From NCBI RefSeq assembly GCF_018100795.1, contig NZ_JAGJDY010000005.1, positions 1-64,000 of the forward strand: 64,000 nt of DNA. The letters are read 5' to 3'. Source of the DNA: Alteromonas sp. MMG017. Its GTDB lineage: Bacteria > Pseudomonadota > Gammaproteobacteria > Enterobacterales > Alteromonadaceae. Positions 1-8,725 of the stretch are shown one piece after another. The position numbers were made by a program, and so were the translations under genes. The notes under the pieces were generated by a model. That model saw nothing but the letters and a program-made list of their open reading frames with translations, searched no databases and was not told the origin of the DNA. Numbering within the stretch: position 1 is the first letter of the stretch; every line of letters begins with the position of its first letter.

Positions 1-376
1 AACAATAAGAGTAGTAATGGTTAGGTAGTGTCTATTTGGCTCACTTTGGGGCATAAACGAGTTAGTACCACAGTCCGCATGGCACATAACGGAATTATAA
101 GCAGGGAGTCTTGAATGTCCGTTGCTTGTCTCATGCTGCCCGTCAGATTAAATCGAATCTTCCCTGCGACAGTATCAAATTAGATATAAGCGACTAGACA
201 TAAGGCGCGCTATCGCTGTCACCGCATATGTATTTTTATTGATGCACTAATAACGTAAAGGCACACCTCAAAAGCCTTTTTATTGACTTTTGTAAGCCGC
301 TGAATAAATGTAGAGCGCGCAAACGCGTACTTCAGCGTCTAGATTCTATAAAACAAATAAAATAATAAGGGACAGA
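1..376. other. Left-edge non-coding stretch
   Basis: No convincing gene, tRNA or repeat is visible here. The final bases before the DUF885 gene carry a purine-rich AAGGGACAG that fits a ribosome binding site just upstream of its ATG. The promoter of that gene should lie in this stretch, but I could not single out a consensus pair. Confidence 0.5.
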
Positions 377-2191
377 ATGAAAACATTTTTTAAATGGTTA
401 GGCATAGGTGTGCTAGTAATTATACTGGGTTCAGCTGCGTGGGGAACGTATGAATGGAAAGCGGAAAAACCGCTTTCATTTCGTGTATTTCTAGACAGAA
501 CGCTTATCAAGCAAGCATTAAAAAGCCCTCAAACGTTAACCTCAATTGGCGTGTTAGATGGTATGGGTATAAAAGGCCATAACGCCCACCTTGATGATGC
601 GAGTTTAGCGTCTTCACAAGCTACGTTTGATGAGCTTATGCAAGTTAAAAGTGTACTCATGCAATATGAAGACTTGGATGAAGACCAGCAATTATCCAAA
701 GACATCGCAATGTATTTGCTCGATACCTTAAGCGGGTTCGAAAAGTACCAATATCATAGTTACCCGTTCAACCAAATGTCTGGGGCACAAAGCAACTTTC
801 CGAGCTTCATGGATGGGCAGCACCCAATTACTGATGTAGAAAGCGTTGATTTCTACGTTAGCCGGTTAAGTGAAAGTAAGCGCTACTTTACGCAGATGCT
901 TGAAGGCATGAAGTTGCGCGAAGAAAAAAATATCCTTCCACCACGCTTTGTTATTCAGCGTGTGATAGATGAGATGCAGGGCTTCATCGATAAGCCAGTG
1001 AAAGAAAATATTTTGTATACCTCAGTTCAGCGCCGTATGGAAGAGTCTGAAGCCATTGTTGAAGCTGACTACAAAGGGCTTTTGTCCAACGTTGCTACAG
1101 AAATAGAAAGTACGGTTTATCCTACTTACCAAATGCTTATTGACTACTTCACTGGCCTTAAAGAAAAGGCGGGTACCGATGACGGCTTATGGCATTTAGA
1201 CGGCGGAGACGAAGCGTATAAATTGGCTCTGCGTTTCTTCACTACCACTGATTATACTGCTGACTACATTCATAATGTGGGTTTATCAGAGGTTGATCGT
1301 ATACAAGCTGAGATTTTGGCGATATTAGCGCAAGAAGGTTTTGATATTAGCCAAGGCTTTACTGCGGCAATAAATACGCTAGCAGAAGACGAGCGCTTTT
1401 ATTATGAAGATACTGATGAAGGACGGGAGCAAATTCTAGCCGATTACCAAACTATTCTAGATGAAATTGATGCAGGCCTTGGCGATGCATTTTTAGTGCG
1501 CCCAGAAGCGGGTATGGAAGTGAAACGCATTCCACTGTTTAAAGAGAAAACGGCGCCAGGTGCATATTATCAACCGCCTGCTTTCGACGGTTCTCGTCCT
1601 GGTGTTTTCTTTGCCAATCTTTATGATATTAAAGCAACGCCTACTTACAGCATGCGAACACTTGCTTACCATGAAGGCATTCCTGGCCACCACTTCCAAA
1701 TTGCCATTGCAATGGAGCTAGAAGGTTTACCAATTTTTAGAACCGTTGCGCCTTTCGTGGCTTACATCGAAGGCTGGGCGCTCTATTCTGAACGTCTAGC
1801 GTGGGAACTCGGTTTCCAAGACGACCCGTTTGATAATATCGGCCGTTTACAAGCCGAGCTTTTCCGTGCAGTAAGGCTAGTGGTAGATACTGGTATTCAT
1901 GCGAAACGCTGGACGCGTGAAGAAGCAATAGCGTACATGCTTGCTAATACAGGCATGGCCGAATCTGATGTAACCTCTGAAATTGAACGTTACATCGTGA
2001 TGCCGGGCCAAGCCACTGCGTACAAAGTGGGCATGATGAAAATTTTGGAACTGCGTGAAAAAGCCAAAGTAGCGTTAGGCGATAAATTTGTTTTGGGTGA
2101 ATTTCATGATGCAGTACTGAAAAACGGTGCCGTGCCGTTAGATGTATTAGCACAAATAGTTGACGGCTATATTGAAGATACGCTTAATTAA
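377..2191 (+). CDS. DUF885 family metallopeptidase-like protein, membrane-anchored or exported
   Basis: The 604-residue protein begins with a short basic stretch and one hydrophobic segment (about residues 8-24) that acts as a signal peptide or membrane anchor, so the bulk should be periplasmic. The rest is a mostly helical DUF885 domain. The best landmark is HEGIPGHH at residues 432-439, a HExxxH-type zinc motif typical of the family. It is followed by a conserved EGWALYSE segment, whose glutamates are candidates for the remaining metal ligand. Length matches full-length members. Family members are thought to be peptidases, but the substrate is unknown. An AAGGGACAG ribosome site supports the start. 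The gene is transcribed alone and ends at a strong hairpin shared with the convergent hydrolase gene. Confidence 0.88.
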   Translation: MKTFFKWLGIGVLVIILGSAAWGTYEWKAEKPLSFRVFLDRTLIKQALKSPQTLTSIGVLDGMGIKGHNAHLDDASLASSQATFDELMQVKSVLMQYEDLDEDQQLSKDIAMYLLDTLSGFEKYQYHSYPFNQMSGAQSNFPSFMDGQHPITDVESVDFYVSRLSESKRYFTQMLEGMKLREEKNILPPRFVIQRVIDEMQGFIDKPVKENILYTSVQRRMEESEAIVEADYKGLLSNVATEIESTVYPTYQMLIDYFTGLKEKAGTDDGLWHLDGGDEAYKLALRFFTTTDYTADYIHNVGLSEVDRIQAEILAILAQEGFDISQGFTAAINTLAEDERFYYEDTDEGREQILADYQTILDEIDAGLGDAFLVRPEAGMEVKRIPLFKEKTAPGAYYQPPAFDGSRPGVFFANLYDIKATPTYSMRTLAYHEGIPGHHFQIAIAMELEGLPIFRTVAPFVAYIEGWALYSERLAWELGFQDDPFDNIGRLQAELFRAVRLVVDTGIHAKRWTREEAIAYMLANTGMAESDVTSEIERYIVMPGQATAYKVGMMKILELREKAKVALGDKFVLGEFHDAVLKNGAVPLDVLAQIVDGYIEDTLN

Positions 2192-2288
2192 ATAGTGCTT
2201 ATAAACAGCGTTCAATAATAGCGCAAGCAAAAATTGGCAATGCAAAGTTAGAACTAAACGCTGTAAACAAACACTTAATATACAAAGT

Positions 2289-2324
2289 AAAAAGGCGTTA
2301 CCTGTGTGAGGGTAACGCCTTTTT
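2289..2324. terminator. Bidirectional intrinsic terminator
   Basis: A perfect 14-bp stem (AAAAAGGCGTTACC and its complement) encloses an 8-base loop. It has a T tract on the plus side and the matching A tract gives a T tract on the minus side. It sits between the convergent DUF885 and alpha/beta hydrolase genes and can serve both. Confidence 0.9.
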
Positions 2325-2343
2325 TGCTTACACAGTATTGCTA

Positions 2344-3057
2344 CTAGGCTAACCCATCCACAAAGCGTTGAATGCATGCATTCACTTTGTCATATTGCTC
2401 GGCAAACACCATATGGGTTCCGGCTTCTACAATCTCTAATTGGGCATCAGGCAATTGCGCGAGTAAGTATTCAGAATACTTAACAGGGGTCATAATGTCT
2501 TTGTCGCCTACAATGAGTTGTATAGGCAAATTAATACTGCCTATCTCTTGCATAATGTCGAAATGGTCACAAGCATTAAAGTCGTTCAGCATAACCGCTG
2601 CACCGTTGTTAATAATTGCCGTATTCACCTGAGTTCTTAACGGTTCTTGCAGTTGTTGGTTTGATGCCAGCAAGTAATCGGGAAATTCGCCGCCTTCTTC
2701 TATAAGCGTTGCTAGCGAGGTAAGTAGTTGAGGCATTACTTTTAATTTCGCGCCAGCCCCAATCAGCACCAGTGCTTTAAGTCTATCGGCATCAAAAGTC
2801 GTTGAGTTGCTATGTGCAAGCAGAGCAGCTTGCATGGCAACAGCACTTCCCAAAGAATGACCTACTAACACCACGTTGGTTAAAGCTTCTTGTTCAACGG
2901 TGTTAAGCACCCATTGCGCAATAGATTCTACATCGCGCAATGCTTCCCCTTCAGGGTGGCCTGGAAAATTAAGCGCTAAGCTATTGTTGAAAAACGAAAC
3001 TTGATGTTCCCACACGTTACTTGTGCAACCAGAGCCGTGTAAAAAAACGAAGGTCAT
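2344..3057 (-). CDS. Alpha/beta hydrolase, coupled to the upstream monooxygenase
   Basis: A 237-residue alpha/beta-hydrolase-fold protein without signal peptide. An HGSG oxyanion-hole motif lies near residue 7, the nucleophile elbow GHSLGS places Ser68 as nucleophile, and Asp187 (GDKDIMTP) and His215 (GTHMVF) complete the triad. An in-frame extension upstream exists, but the ATG at 3057 is preferred because it overlaps the monooxygenase stop codon as ATGA, the usual sign of translational coupling, and because the fold starts exactly there. Next to a Baeyer-Villiger-type enzyme, the simplest role is hydrolysis of the ester or lactone product. That pairing is an inference, and the substrate cannot be read from sequence. 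Confidence 0.88.
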   Translation of the reverse strand: MTFVFLHGSGCTSNVWEHQVSFFNNSLALNFPGHPEGEALRDVESIAQWVLNTVEQEALTNVVLVGHSLGSAVAMQAALLAHSNSTTFDADRLKALVLIGAGAKLKVMPQLLTSLATLIEEGGEFPDYLLASNQQLQEPLRTQVNTAIINNGAAVMLNDFNACDHFDIMQEIGSINLPIQLIVGDKDIMTPVKYSEYLLAQLPDAQLEIVEAGTHMVFAEQYDKVNACIQRFVDGLA

Positions 3058-4589
3058 GCTGATGCCTCTCTTGTGTTTATATTTTTTTGCGGTGCTGCTT
3101 TGCACATGCTGTTTTCTTTTTTGACGAAGTGTAAAGCAGCGTCCTCGATAGGGTCGTTCAATAGCATTTTTCTGTCTTTTCCATAATGCATAGTGACTTT
3201 CCAAGGGTATTTAGCGCCTTGACGAGGAAGTTGGTGTTTGCCCCTTTGTACATAGCCTGCTTGCAGAGAATCCATGACACCGTCATCCAGCGCACAGTTA
3301 TCATGATCTTCAGGCACCACTACGTCAAAATCATTATCTTGCATGTATTTAAACAATCGACAAAGGTATGTAGCGGAAATGTCTGCTTTCAATGTCCAAG
3401 AAGCGTTAACGTAACCAAATATCCACGCCATGTTAGGCATGCCCTCAATCAATACGCTTTTGTAGGTCATTTTTTCTGAGAATGAACAGGGGGTATTGTC
3501 GATGCTAACCTTAATGCCACCGAGGGTAAGTAGATTTAAACCCGTTGCAGTAATGATAATATCCGCCTGAAGCGTTCTACCATCTTTCATGGTAATACCG
3601 TTTTCAGTGAACGACGCTATTTCGCCCGTTTCAATAGCAGCTTTTCCACTTCGAATAGCATTAAATAAATCGGCATCAGGTACTGAACAAAGGCGTTCAT
3701 CCCATGGCATATATTTAGGGGTGAAATGACGCATATCTGCGCTGTCGCCCACATGCTTTCGCACATGTGAAAGTAGATACTTTTTCATAAAATTTGGCCA
3801 ACGACGACAAGCTAAATAAATCCCCCGCTGCAGGGCCAAGTTCCGTTTGCGCGCAAAGTTAAAAGCCCACTGCTTAGGAAGAATTCGTTGAAGCATTTCA
3901 GTCATTTTGTCTTCTGAAGGAACTGAAAAAATATATGAAGGGGAGCGTTGAAGCATGGTGACACGAGCCGCGTCATTTGCCATCGCGGGCATCAAGGTTA
4001 CCGCGGTGGCGCCACTTCCTATAATGACAACGTTTTTATCCTTGTAATTAAGGTCTTTTGGCCAGTGTTGCGGATGAATCTTCCGCCCTTTAAAACATTC
4101 CTCATTAGGAAATGTAGGCCGATACCCAGCATCTTGATCGTAGTAGCCGGTGCAGCTTATGAAATACCCACAGGTATACTGACGTTTCTCACCCGATTTT
4201 TCGTGAAGCGCTATAACCGTCCAGCATCTTGATTCACTATCCCAATTGGCACTTAGCGTTTTAACGCCAAATTGAATTTTCTCTGTTACCCCAAATTCAT
4301 CTGCAGTATCAGAAATATATTGTTTAATTGCGGGGCCATCCGCCAAAGTGTGCAACTTATTCCAAGGGCGAAAGTTATAGCCAAACGTCAGCATGTCAGA
4401 GTCTGAACGAATACCTGGGTAATTAAATAAATCCCATGTGCCGCCCAGTGTTTCACGCCGTTCTAGGAGGGTGATAGTTTTTTTGGGGAATGTATTTGTA
4501 ATATGACAAGCGGTGCCAATACCCGAAAGCCCAGCACCGATAATGAGTACATCAAAATGGGGTATATCATCATGTTGCACTGACGCCAT
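3054..4589 (-). CDS. Flavin-containing monooxygenase, Baeyer-Villiger type
   Basis: A 511-residue two-dinucleotide-fold flavoprotein. GAGLSG (residues 18-23) binds FAD, GSGATA (about 191-196) binds NADPH, and between them FKGRKIHPQHWP (about 166-177) fits the FxGxxxHxxxW(P/D) fingerprint of Baeyer-Villiger monooxygenases. Such enzymes use NADPH and O2 to insert oxygen next to a ketone, giving an ester or lactone. The chosen ATG at 4589 has a GGGAAG site at good spacing; a TTG six codons upstream is less likely. The stop codon overlaps the start of the alpha/beta hydrolase by 4 bases. The cyclic or linear ketone substrate is unknown, and an N- or S-oxidising FMO cannot be wholly excluded. Confidence 0.88.
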   Translation of the reverse strand: MASVQHDDIPHFDVLIIGAGLSGIGTACHITNTFPKKTITLLERRETLGGTWDLFNYPGIRSDSDMLTFGYNFRPWNKLHTLADGPAIKQYISDTADEFGVTEKIQFGVKTLSANWDSESRCWTVIALHEKSGEKRQYTCGYFISCTGYYDQDAGYRPTFPNEECFKGRKIHPQHWPKDLNYKDKNVVIIGSGATAVTLMPAMANDAARVTMLQRSPSYIFSVPSEDKMTEMLQRILPKQWAFNFARKRNLALQRGIYLACRRWPNFMKKYLLSHVRKHVGDSADMRHFTPKYMPWDERLCSVPDADLFNAIRSGKAAIETGEIASFTENGITMKDGRTLQADIIITATGLNLLTLGGIKVSIDNTPCSFSEKMTYKSVLIEGMPNMAWIFGYVNASWTLKADISATYLCRLFKYMQDNDFDVVVPEDHDNCALDDGVMDSLQAGYVQRGKHQLPRQGAKYPWKVTMHYGKDRKMLLNDPIEDAALHFVKKENSMCKAAPQKNINTREASA

Positions 4590-4762
4590 GTCGTTCTTCC
4601 CTTTCAACCTTCAGTAACTGGATAATAACGTAAATGTTAATTTTATGTTTATTTTTAAGTGGGCGGAACGTGGATATAAAGGTGATTTTGCCCTCATATC
4701 GATCAATTCGGTGGTGTGCGGTGTAGTCGGTACGAATATTGTAACTACCTATCTGTTACAGA

Positions 4763-5470
4763 ATGGTCACCGACAATCATATTTGCCCATTTGGCTTGCG
4801 ATCAAAAGATTTGCTGGAAAGAGAAGGCTATGAGATAGACGATCGACCGCTTACCTCCAGAGAAGAAACCGATGCGTTTAAAGCTAAGCACGATGTAAAA
4901 ACCACGCCACAAGCTTTTATAAACAATGAGCGGATAGGTGGATACGATGAGTTGCGTACGTATTTTGGCAAAGGCGAGGCGGGACAAACTGGTACAACGT
5001 ACACACCCGTAATCGCCATATTCTCTGTTGCAGCGCTATTAGCTTTAGCCGTTCAATATGCTGTCGCGGGGGCGTATTTCTCGCTTCGCACGCTAATGCT
5101 CTTTATTGCGTTTTCAATGTCGCTGTTGGCAGTACAAAAGTTGAAAGGTCTTTTCAGCTTCACCAATTCATTTATTACCTACGATTTATTAGCCATGAAA
5201 TGGGTTCGCTACGGGTATATCTATCCGTTTGTAGAAGCCTATGCAGGTATTGGTATGGTGGCTCAATTGCCCGCGCTAGTAGTGGCGCCGTTCTCCCTGT
5301 TTATCGGAACGGTAGGAGCGGTTTCAGTTATCAAAGCGGTGTATATCGATAAACGGGAGCTTAAATGTGCCTGCGTAGGTGGCGACAGCAATGTGCCATT
5401 GGGTTTTGTTTCGTTGACTGAAAACCTGTTTATGATAGCTGGTGCTCTGTTGATGTTTTTCTACATGTAG
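4763..5470 (+). CDS. Glutaredoxin-MauE-like membrane fusion protein
   Basis: A 235-residue fusion. Residues 1-70 are a monothiol glutaredoxin/thioredoxin-fold domain: CPFG with Cys8 as active site, cis-proline motif TTPQ (47-50) and a GG pair (59-60). From about residue 82 there are four hydrophobic helices resembling the MauE/DoxX redox membrane domain, ending in a conserved ACVGG-containing loop and PLGFVSLTENL. The architecture suggests thiol-disulphide exchange coupled to a membrane partner. The start is unsettled: relatives, as I recall them, carry a first beta strand ending in a YRM-like motif, and here the codons for CYR lie immediately upstream of this ATG. An in-frame TAA at 4742-4744 leaves no normal start codon for them, and no Shine-Dalgarno precedes the ATG. 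Confidence 0.8.
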   Translation: MVTDNHICPFGLRSKDLLEREGYEIDDRPLTSREETDAFKAKHDVKTTPQAFINNERIGGYDELRTYFGKGEAGQTGTTYTPVIAIFSVAALLALAVQYAVAGAYFSLRTLMLFIAFSMSLLAVQKLKGLFSFTNSFITYDLLAMKWVRYGYIYPFVEAYAGIGMVAQLPALVVAPFSLFIGTVGAVSVIKAVYIDKRELKCACVGGDSNVPLGFVSLTENLFMIAGALLMFFYM

Positions 5471-5781
5471 CTGGGTTCATCCTCATGTAAAACCTTCATA
5501 AATGCTGAAAAAGTCGCACGCTCAAGGTTCCGGCCAAAGCACTGTAACTTTTCATCTCTAGCAAAAAATTGCATATAAACAGAAGCTTAAGGTTTTTATA
5601 GCACTGGTTTGGATATTGCAGTCTCAAAGCTACACATACAAATTAGTTATTCGAATTGCCGGCTTAGAAAGTGTACCGCTGAATAGCGTACATACAAGCA
5701 ATCTTCATTTTCAGCTTTGCTTTACGCAAACACTGAATGGGAAGCGGCATTAGATGTTGTTTAAGAGATAGGAGTTTCATT
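5471..5781. other. Intergenic region upstream of the DJ-1/PfpI gene
   Basis: About 310 bases without a supported gene. The only clear element is the AGGAG ribosome site just before the ATG at 5782. No strong hairpin follows the glutaredoxin fusion gene. Confidence 0.5.
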
Positions 5782-6333
5782 ATGAGTAATCAGCAAAATT
5801 TAGAAGGTAAAAAGATCGCTATTTTAGCTACCGATGGTTTTGAGCAAAGTGAGCTTGTGCAGCCAAGAGATATGCTGACAGAGCAGGGGGCGACAGTAGA
5901 GATACTTTCAATTGATGATCAAAGCAGTATTACTGCGTGGAATGAAGGCAATTGGGGCAAACAAATATCGGTAGATGCGCAAGTTTCCTCTGTAGCGCCA
6001 AGCGATTACGATGCGCTGATATTGCCAGGCGGTCAAATTAACCCTGATATTTTACGTACCAATAGCGACGCGGTTGCATTTATAAAGCAAGCGCACGCCG
6101 AGCCTCGTATAAAAGCCCTTGCCGCTATCTGCCATGGGCCATGGTTACTCGTTGAATCGGAATTGGCAAAAAATAGCACCCTGACTTCCTTCCCAAGTAT
6201 TAAGACCGATTTGATAAATGCAGGCGCAACCTGGAAAGATGAGCAGGTGGTGCAAGATGGTAAATTGGTTACCAGCCGAAACCCAGATGACATTCCTGCC
6301 TTTGTAGAGAAAATTAGTGAACTCATAGCTTAA
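5782..6333 (+). CDS. DJ-1/PfpI family protein (type 1 glutamine amidotransferase-like)
   Basis: A 183-residue single-domain protein. AILATDGFEQSEL at the N-terminus carries the conserved glutamate (Glu21), and the nucleophile elbow AAICHGPWLL places Cys117 followed by His118, as in YhbO/PfpI proteins. Proposed activities in this family are protease, deglycase or stress chaperone; which applies cannot be decided here. The ATG at 5782 is chosen because AGGAG sits at ideal spacing and the family usually begins a few residues before the first beta strand; a 15-codon upstream extension lacks support. It precedes a short-chain dehydrogenase by 74 bases on the same strand, so the two may form a small stress or detoxification unit. 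Confidence 0.88.
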   Translation: MSNQQNLEGKKIAILATDGFEQSELVQPRDMLTEQGATVEILSIDDQSSITAWNEGNWGKQISVDAQVSSVAPSDYDALILPGGQINPDILRTNSDAVAFIKQAHAEPRIKALAAICHGPWLLVESELAKNSTLTSFPSIKTDLINAGATWKDEQVVQDGKLVTSRNPDDIPAFVEKISELIA

Positions 6334-6407
6334 GCATTTTAGGTGAGACTAGAAACTCTCACAAAGAACTTTAGGCGAGTAAATAATTAGATTGACCAGG
6401 AGTATGT

Positions 6408-7109
6408 ATGTCTAGTCAGAAAACAGATTCAAAGGTTATTGTTATTACCGGTGCATCAAGCGGGATTGGCAAAGCAACTGCCCAAGCATTGGTAAATGAA
6501 GGCAATAAAGTTGCCTTAATTGCAAGAAGCGAAGATAAGCTTAACGACCTAGTGGCAGAACTTGGCGATGAAAATGCATTTGCAGTTACTGCCGATGTGA
6601 GCGATTTCGATGATTTAGAAAAGGCGTTTAGCAAAGTAACTAAGCATTACGGCCAAGTAGATGGTGTATTCGCCAATGCGGGTACAGGCGCTAAAAGTGC
6701 AGGTATCGAAAATGGCGATGTTGAAGAATGGCAAAGCATGTTGGGCGCGAATATAAATGGGCTTTTATACACTGCAAAGCTTGGACTACCTTTGCTGAAA
6801 AAGACTAAAGGTCACTTTATATTAACCAGTTCGGTAGCGGGCAGAATTGCGCTTAAAGGCTCAGTATATGGCGCGAGCAAATGGTTTGCTTATGGCTTTG
6901 GGCAAAACTTAGCGGAAGAAATGAAAGAGTGGGGCGGGCGATGCACTACCATTTGCCCAGGTATGGTTAATACGCCATTTTTCGATGAGCCCAAAGAAGA
7001 TAAGCTACAGCCCGAAGATATTGCCAAATCGGTGCTGTTTGCATTATCTGCTAATAATTCGGCCTGCGTACGAGAAGTTTACGTAATGCCAACATCGCAG
7101 ACGACTTAA
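6408..7109 (+). CDS. Short-chain dehydrogenase/reductase (SDR)
   Basis: A classical 233-residue SDR. The Rossmann motif TGASSGIG lies at residues 14-21, NAG at 90-92, and the active-site Ser about 141, Tyr154 and Lys158 (YGASK) are all present. It is cytosolic. An NADP preference is suggested by the basic residue after the second beta strand (ARSED) but is not proven. A CAGGAG site precedes the ATG. It follows the DJ-1/PfpI gene and is convergent with a LysR regulator. The substrate is unknown. Confidence 0.9.
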   Translation: MSSQKTDSKVIVITGASSGIGKATAQALVNEGNKVALIARSEDKLNDLVAELGDENAFAVTADVSDFDDLEKAFSKVTKHYGQVDGVFANAGTGAKSAGIENGDVEEWQSMLGANINGLLYTAKLGLPLLKKTKGHFILTSSVAGRIALKGSVYGASKWFAYGFGQNLAEEMKEWGGRCTTICPGMVNTPFFDEPKEDKLQPEDIAKSVLFALSANNSACVREVYVMPTSQTT

Positions 7110-7141
7110 CAGGCTTAATGTTTGTAACTTCACGGTAGATC

Positions 7142-7175
7142 TATGGCAGCGGGTGTAGAAATTTCCGCTGCCATA
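7142..7175. terminator. Hairpin between convergent SDR and LysR genes
   Basis: An 11-bp perfect stem (TATGGCAGCGG and its complement) with a 12-base loop lies exactly between the two convergent stop codons. The T tract is weak on both sides, so termination strength is uncertain. Confidence 0.7.
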
Positions 7176-7201
7176 TGCTTTAAATGTTCCTCATATCCCA
7201 C

Positions 7202-8086
7202 TCATTGATCGCACATACTTAGCATATAACCTATAGACAAGGCCCCGCCGCACAACGATGGAGTGGCACTACAATAGCGATGCACATTCTCAATTAAATC
7301 CCGCGCTTGAACACTTGGGCTAGATGAATTAGGCCACAATGCATAGATGGGGCGAGTAAATAACTGCCCACTATGAAACTGCAAACCAGGCGTTTTATCA
7401 TCTATGAGTGTCTGAATTTCAGTACTGGGTAACAGTGCTGCCCCATTTCCTGACGCTACAAACTGTCTCGCTAGCGTAATATCACCCACGAAATGCACAT
7501 TGTCATACGCGCCGGCTAAAATAGTAAACTGCTCAGCGTTGGGAATTTGTTTGATGGTGTAGGGTACAAAAAGATGAGAAGTATTTAGTTTATTATCCCT
7601 TCCAACAATGTGAACAGAAACACTGCCCATTCTTCTCTGTATCAATGAAGAGTCTTGCTGTTCTCCTACCCGAAACGCGATATCAAATTGCTTTTGGCTG
7701 GTTAATTCGTTTCGGTTGTTAGGCTCTATACGCAGTTGCAATGTTGGGTGAGAAAATTGAAATTCACTGAACGGCGTAAATAATGGGCCGGTTACCAAAT
7801 TTTGTGGACATAACACACTAAGCATATTTAGTTTTGTACTGTCGTATGCTTGCACCTTTTGTTTTACGCGTAAAATAACATCGGCAACATCATCGTATAC
7901 CATTTTACCAAATGCAGTCAGCACTACGCCCCTAGACGAACGGGATAGTAAAGGGGCACCAAATCGCATTTCAAGTTTTGCGATACGTTTTGATAACGCG
8001 GACGGCGATATACGCAAATCTTCCGCCGTTTTAGCGAAACTGCCTCTTTGGATCACTTCGATAAAAAGCGTTAAGTCATCTAGCAC
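7202..8086 (-). CDS. LysR family transcriptional regulator
   Basis: A 294-residue regulator with the N-terminal winged helix-turn-helix (ALSKRIAKLEMRFG region, residues about 18-50) followed by the LysR effector-binding domain. Length is normal. It is convergent with the SDR gene and divergent, across 87 bases, from the DUF2798 and ABM-monooxygenase genes. LysR proteins usually control the divergent neighbour, so the 8174-8694 pair is the first target to consider. The ligand is unknown. Confidence 0.92.
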   Translation of the reverse strand: MLDDLTLFIEVIQRGSFAKTAEDLRISPSALSKRIAKLEMRFGAPLLSRSSRGVVLTAFGKMVYDDVADVILRVKQKVQAYDSTKLNMLSVLCPQNLVTGPLFTPFSEFQFSHPTLQLRIEPNNRNELTSQKQFDIAFRVGEQQDSSLIQRRMGSVSVHIVGRDNKLNTSHLFVPYTIKQIPNAEQFTILAGAYDNVHFVGDITLARQFVASGNGAALLPSTEIQTLIDDKTPGLQFHSGQLFTRPIYALWPNSSSPSVQARDLIENVHRYCSATPSLCGGALSIGYMLSMCDQ

Positions 8087-8173
8087 ATCATTTCCTGCAA
8101 TCTAAGGTTTCCATTTCGCTTATTCTCACCAAGCGACACACGTATACACTAACATCGCTTTAAGGAGGAATGG

Positions 8174-8380
8174 ATGGAAAGAATTATCTTTACTGCGCTG
8201 TTTTCATGTTGTCTGTCTGGACTGATGTCCGGTTGGGTGACATTTATTAATTTAGGGATCACAGATACGTTTTTGTCAGATTGGTCAATAGCATTCATTA
8301 AGGCTTACCCCATGGCCTTTGTGGCTGCGTACGCCCTTGCTAAGCCAATTAAATTATTAACCCAAAAAATCATAGGATAA
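8174..8380 (+). CDS. DUF2798 small membrane protein
   Basis: A 68-residue protein with two predicted transmembrane helices (about residues 4-28 and 40-60). The conserved pattern of a polar turn (FINLG) and a second helix starting near KAYPMAF matches DUF2798, a family of unknown function often next to regulators. A strong AAGGAGG site precedes the ATG. It lies 5 bases upstream of the ABM-domain gene and is very likely co-transcribed with it. Confidence 0.85.
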   Translation: MERIIFTALFSCCLSGLMSGWVTFINLGITDTFLSDWSIAFIKAYPMAFVAAYALAKPIKLLTQKIIG

Positions 8381-8385
8381 AATTC

Positions 8386-8694
8386 ATGAAGAAAGCCGAC
8401 AAACCTGTGCATATTGTTGCCATTATTCAACCACAGCTACGCTATTATGAAAAGGGAATAGAGGCACTACAGCGCCTTCTCATCCCTACTAGACGCGAGC
8501 CAGGATGTATTCGGTTTGACGTTTTTGAAGATGAAGAAAATGGCCAATATATTTTGGTGGAACACTTCAAGTGCCAGGCCGACTTAGACTTTCATTACGC
8601 GCAAGAATATACCAAGTCGGTATTTGCACTGTATGAAACCATTTTGGCAACAGCACCTGAAATTCGTCATCTATCTCCCATAGAAGCGAACTAG
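8386..8694 (+). CDS. Antibiotic biosynthesis monooxygenase (ABM) domain, putative quinol monooxygenase
   Basis: A 102-residue dimeric alpha/beta-barrel-type protein of the YgiN class: an initial strand VHIVAIIQP, a REPGCIRFDVFED segment and the conserved YILVEHF strand followed by an H-containing DFHY helix. Family members oxidise quinols or act on small aromatic or haem-like substrates without a cofactor, but many have no known substrate. It is co-transcribed with the DUF2798 gene. It ends convergent with cyoE, 31 bases away, with no obvious terminator. Confidence 0.87.
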   Translation: MKKADKPVHIVAIIQPQLRYYEKGIEALQRLLIPTRREPGCIRFDVFEDEENGQYILVEHFKCQADLDFHYAQEYTKSVFALYETILATAPEIRHLSPIEAN

Positions 8695-8725
8695 CACCTA
8701 AGTCGTCGCTACGTAAAAAGTTTAA

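Noticed and set aside
4645..4833. 62-codon frame overlapping the glutaredoxin start
   Set aside because: Its last third is the out-of-frame shadow of the glutaredoxin domain, and it shows no family features.
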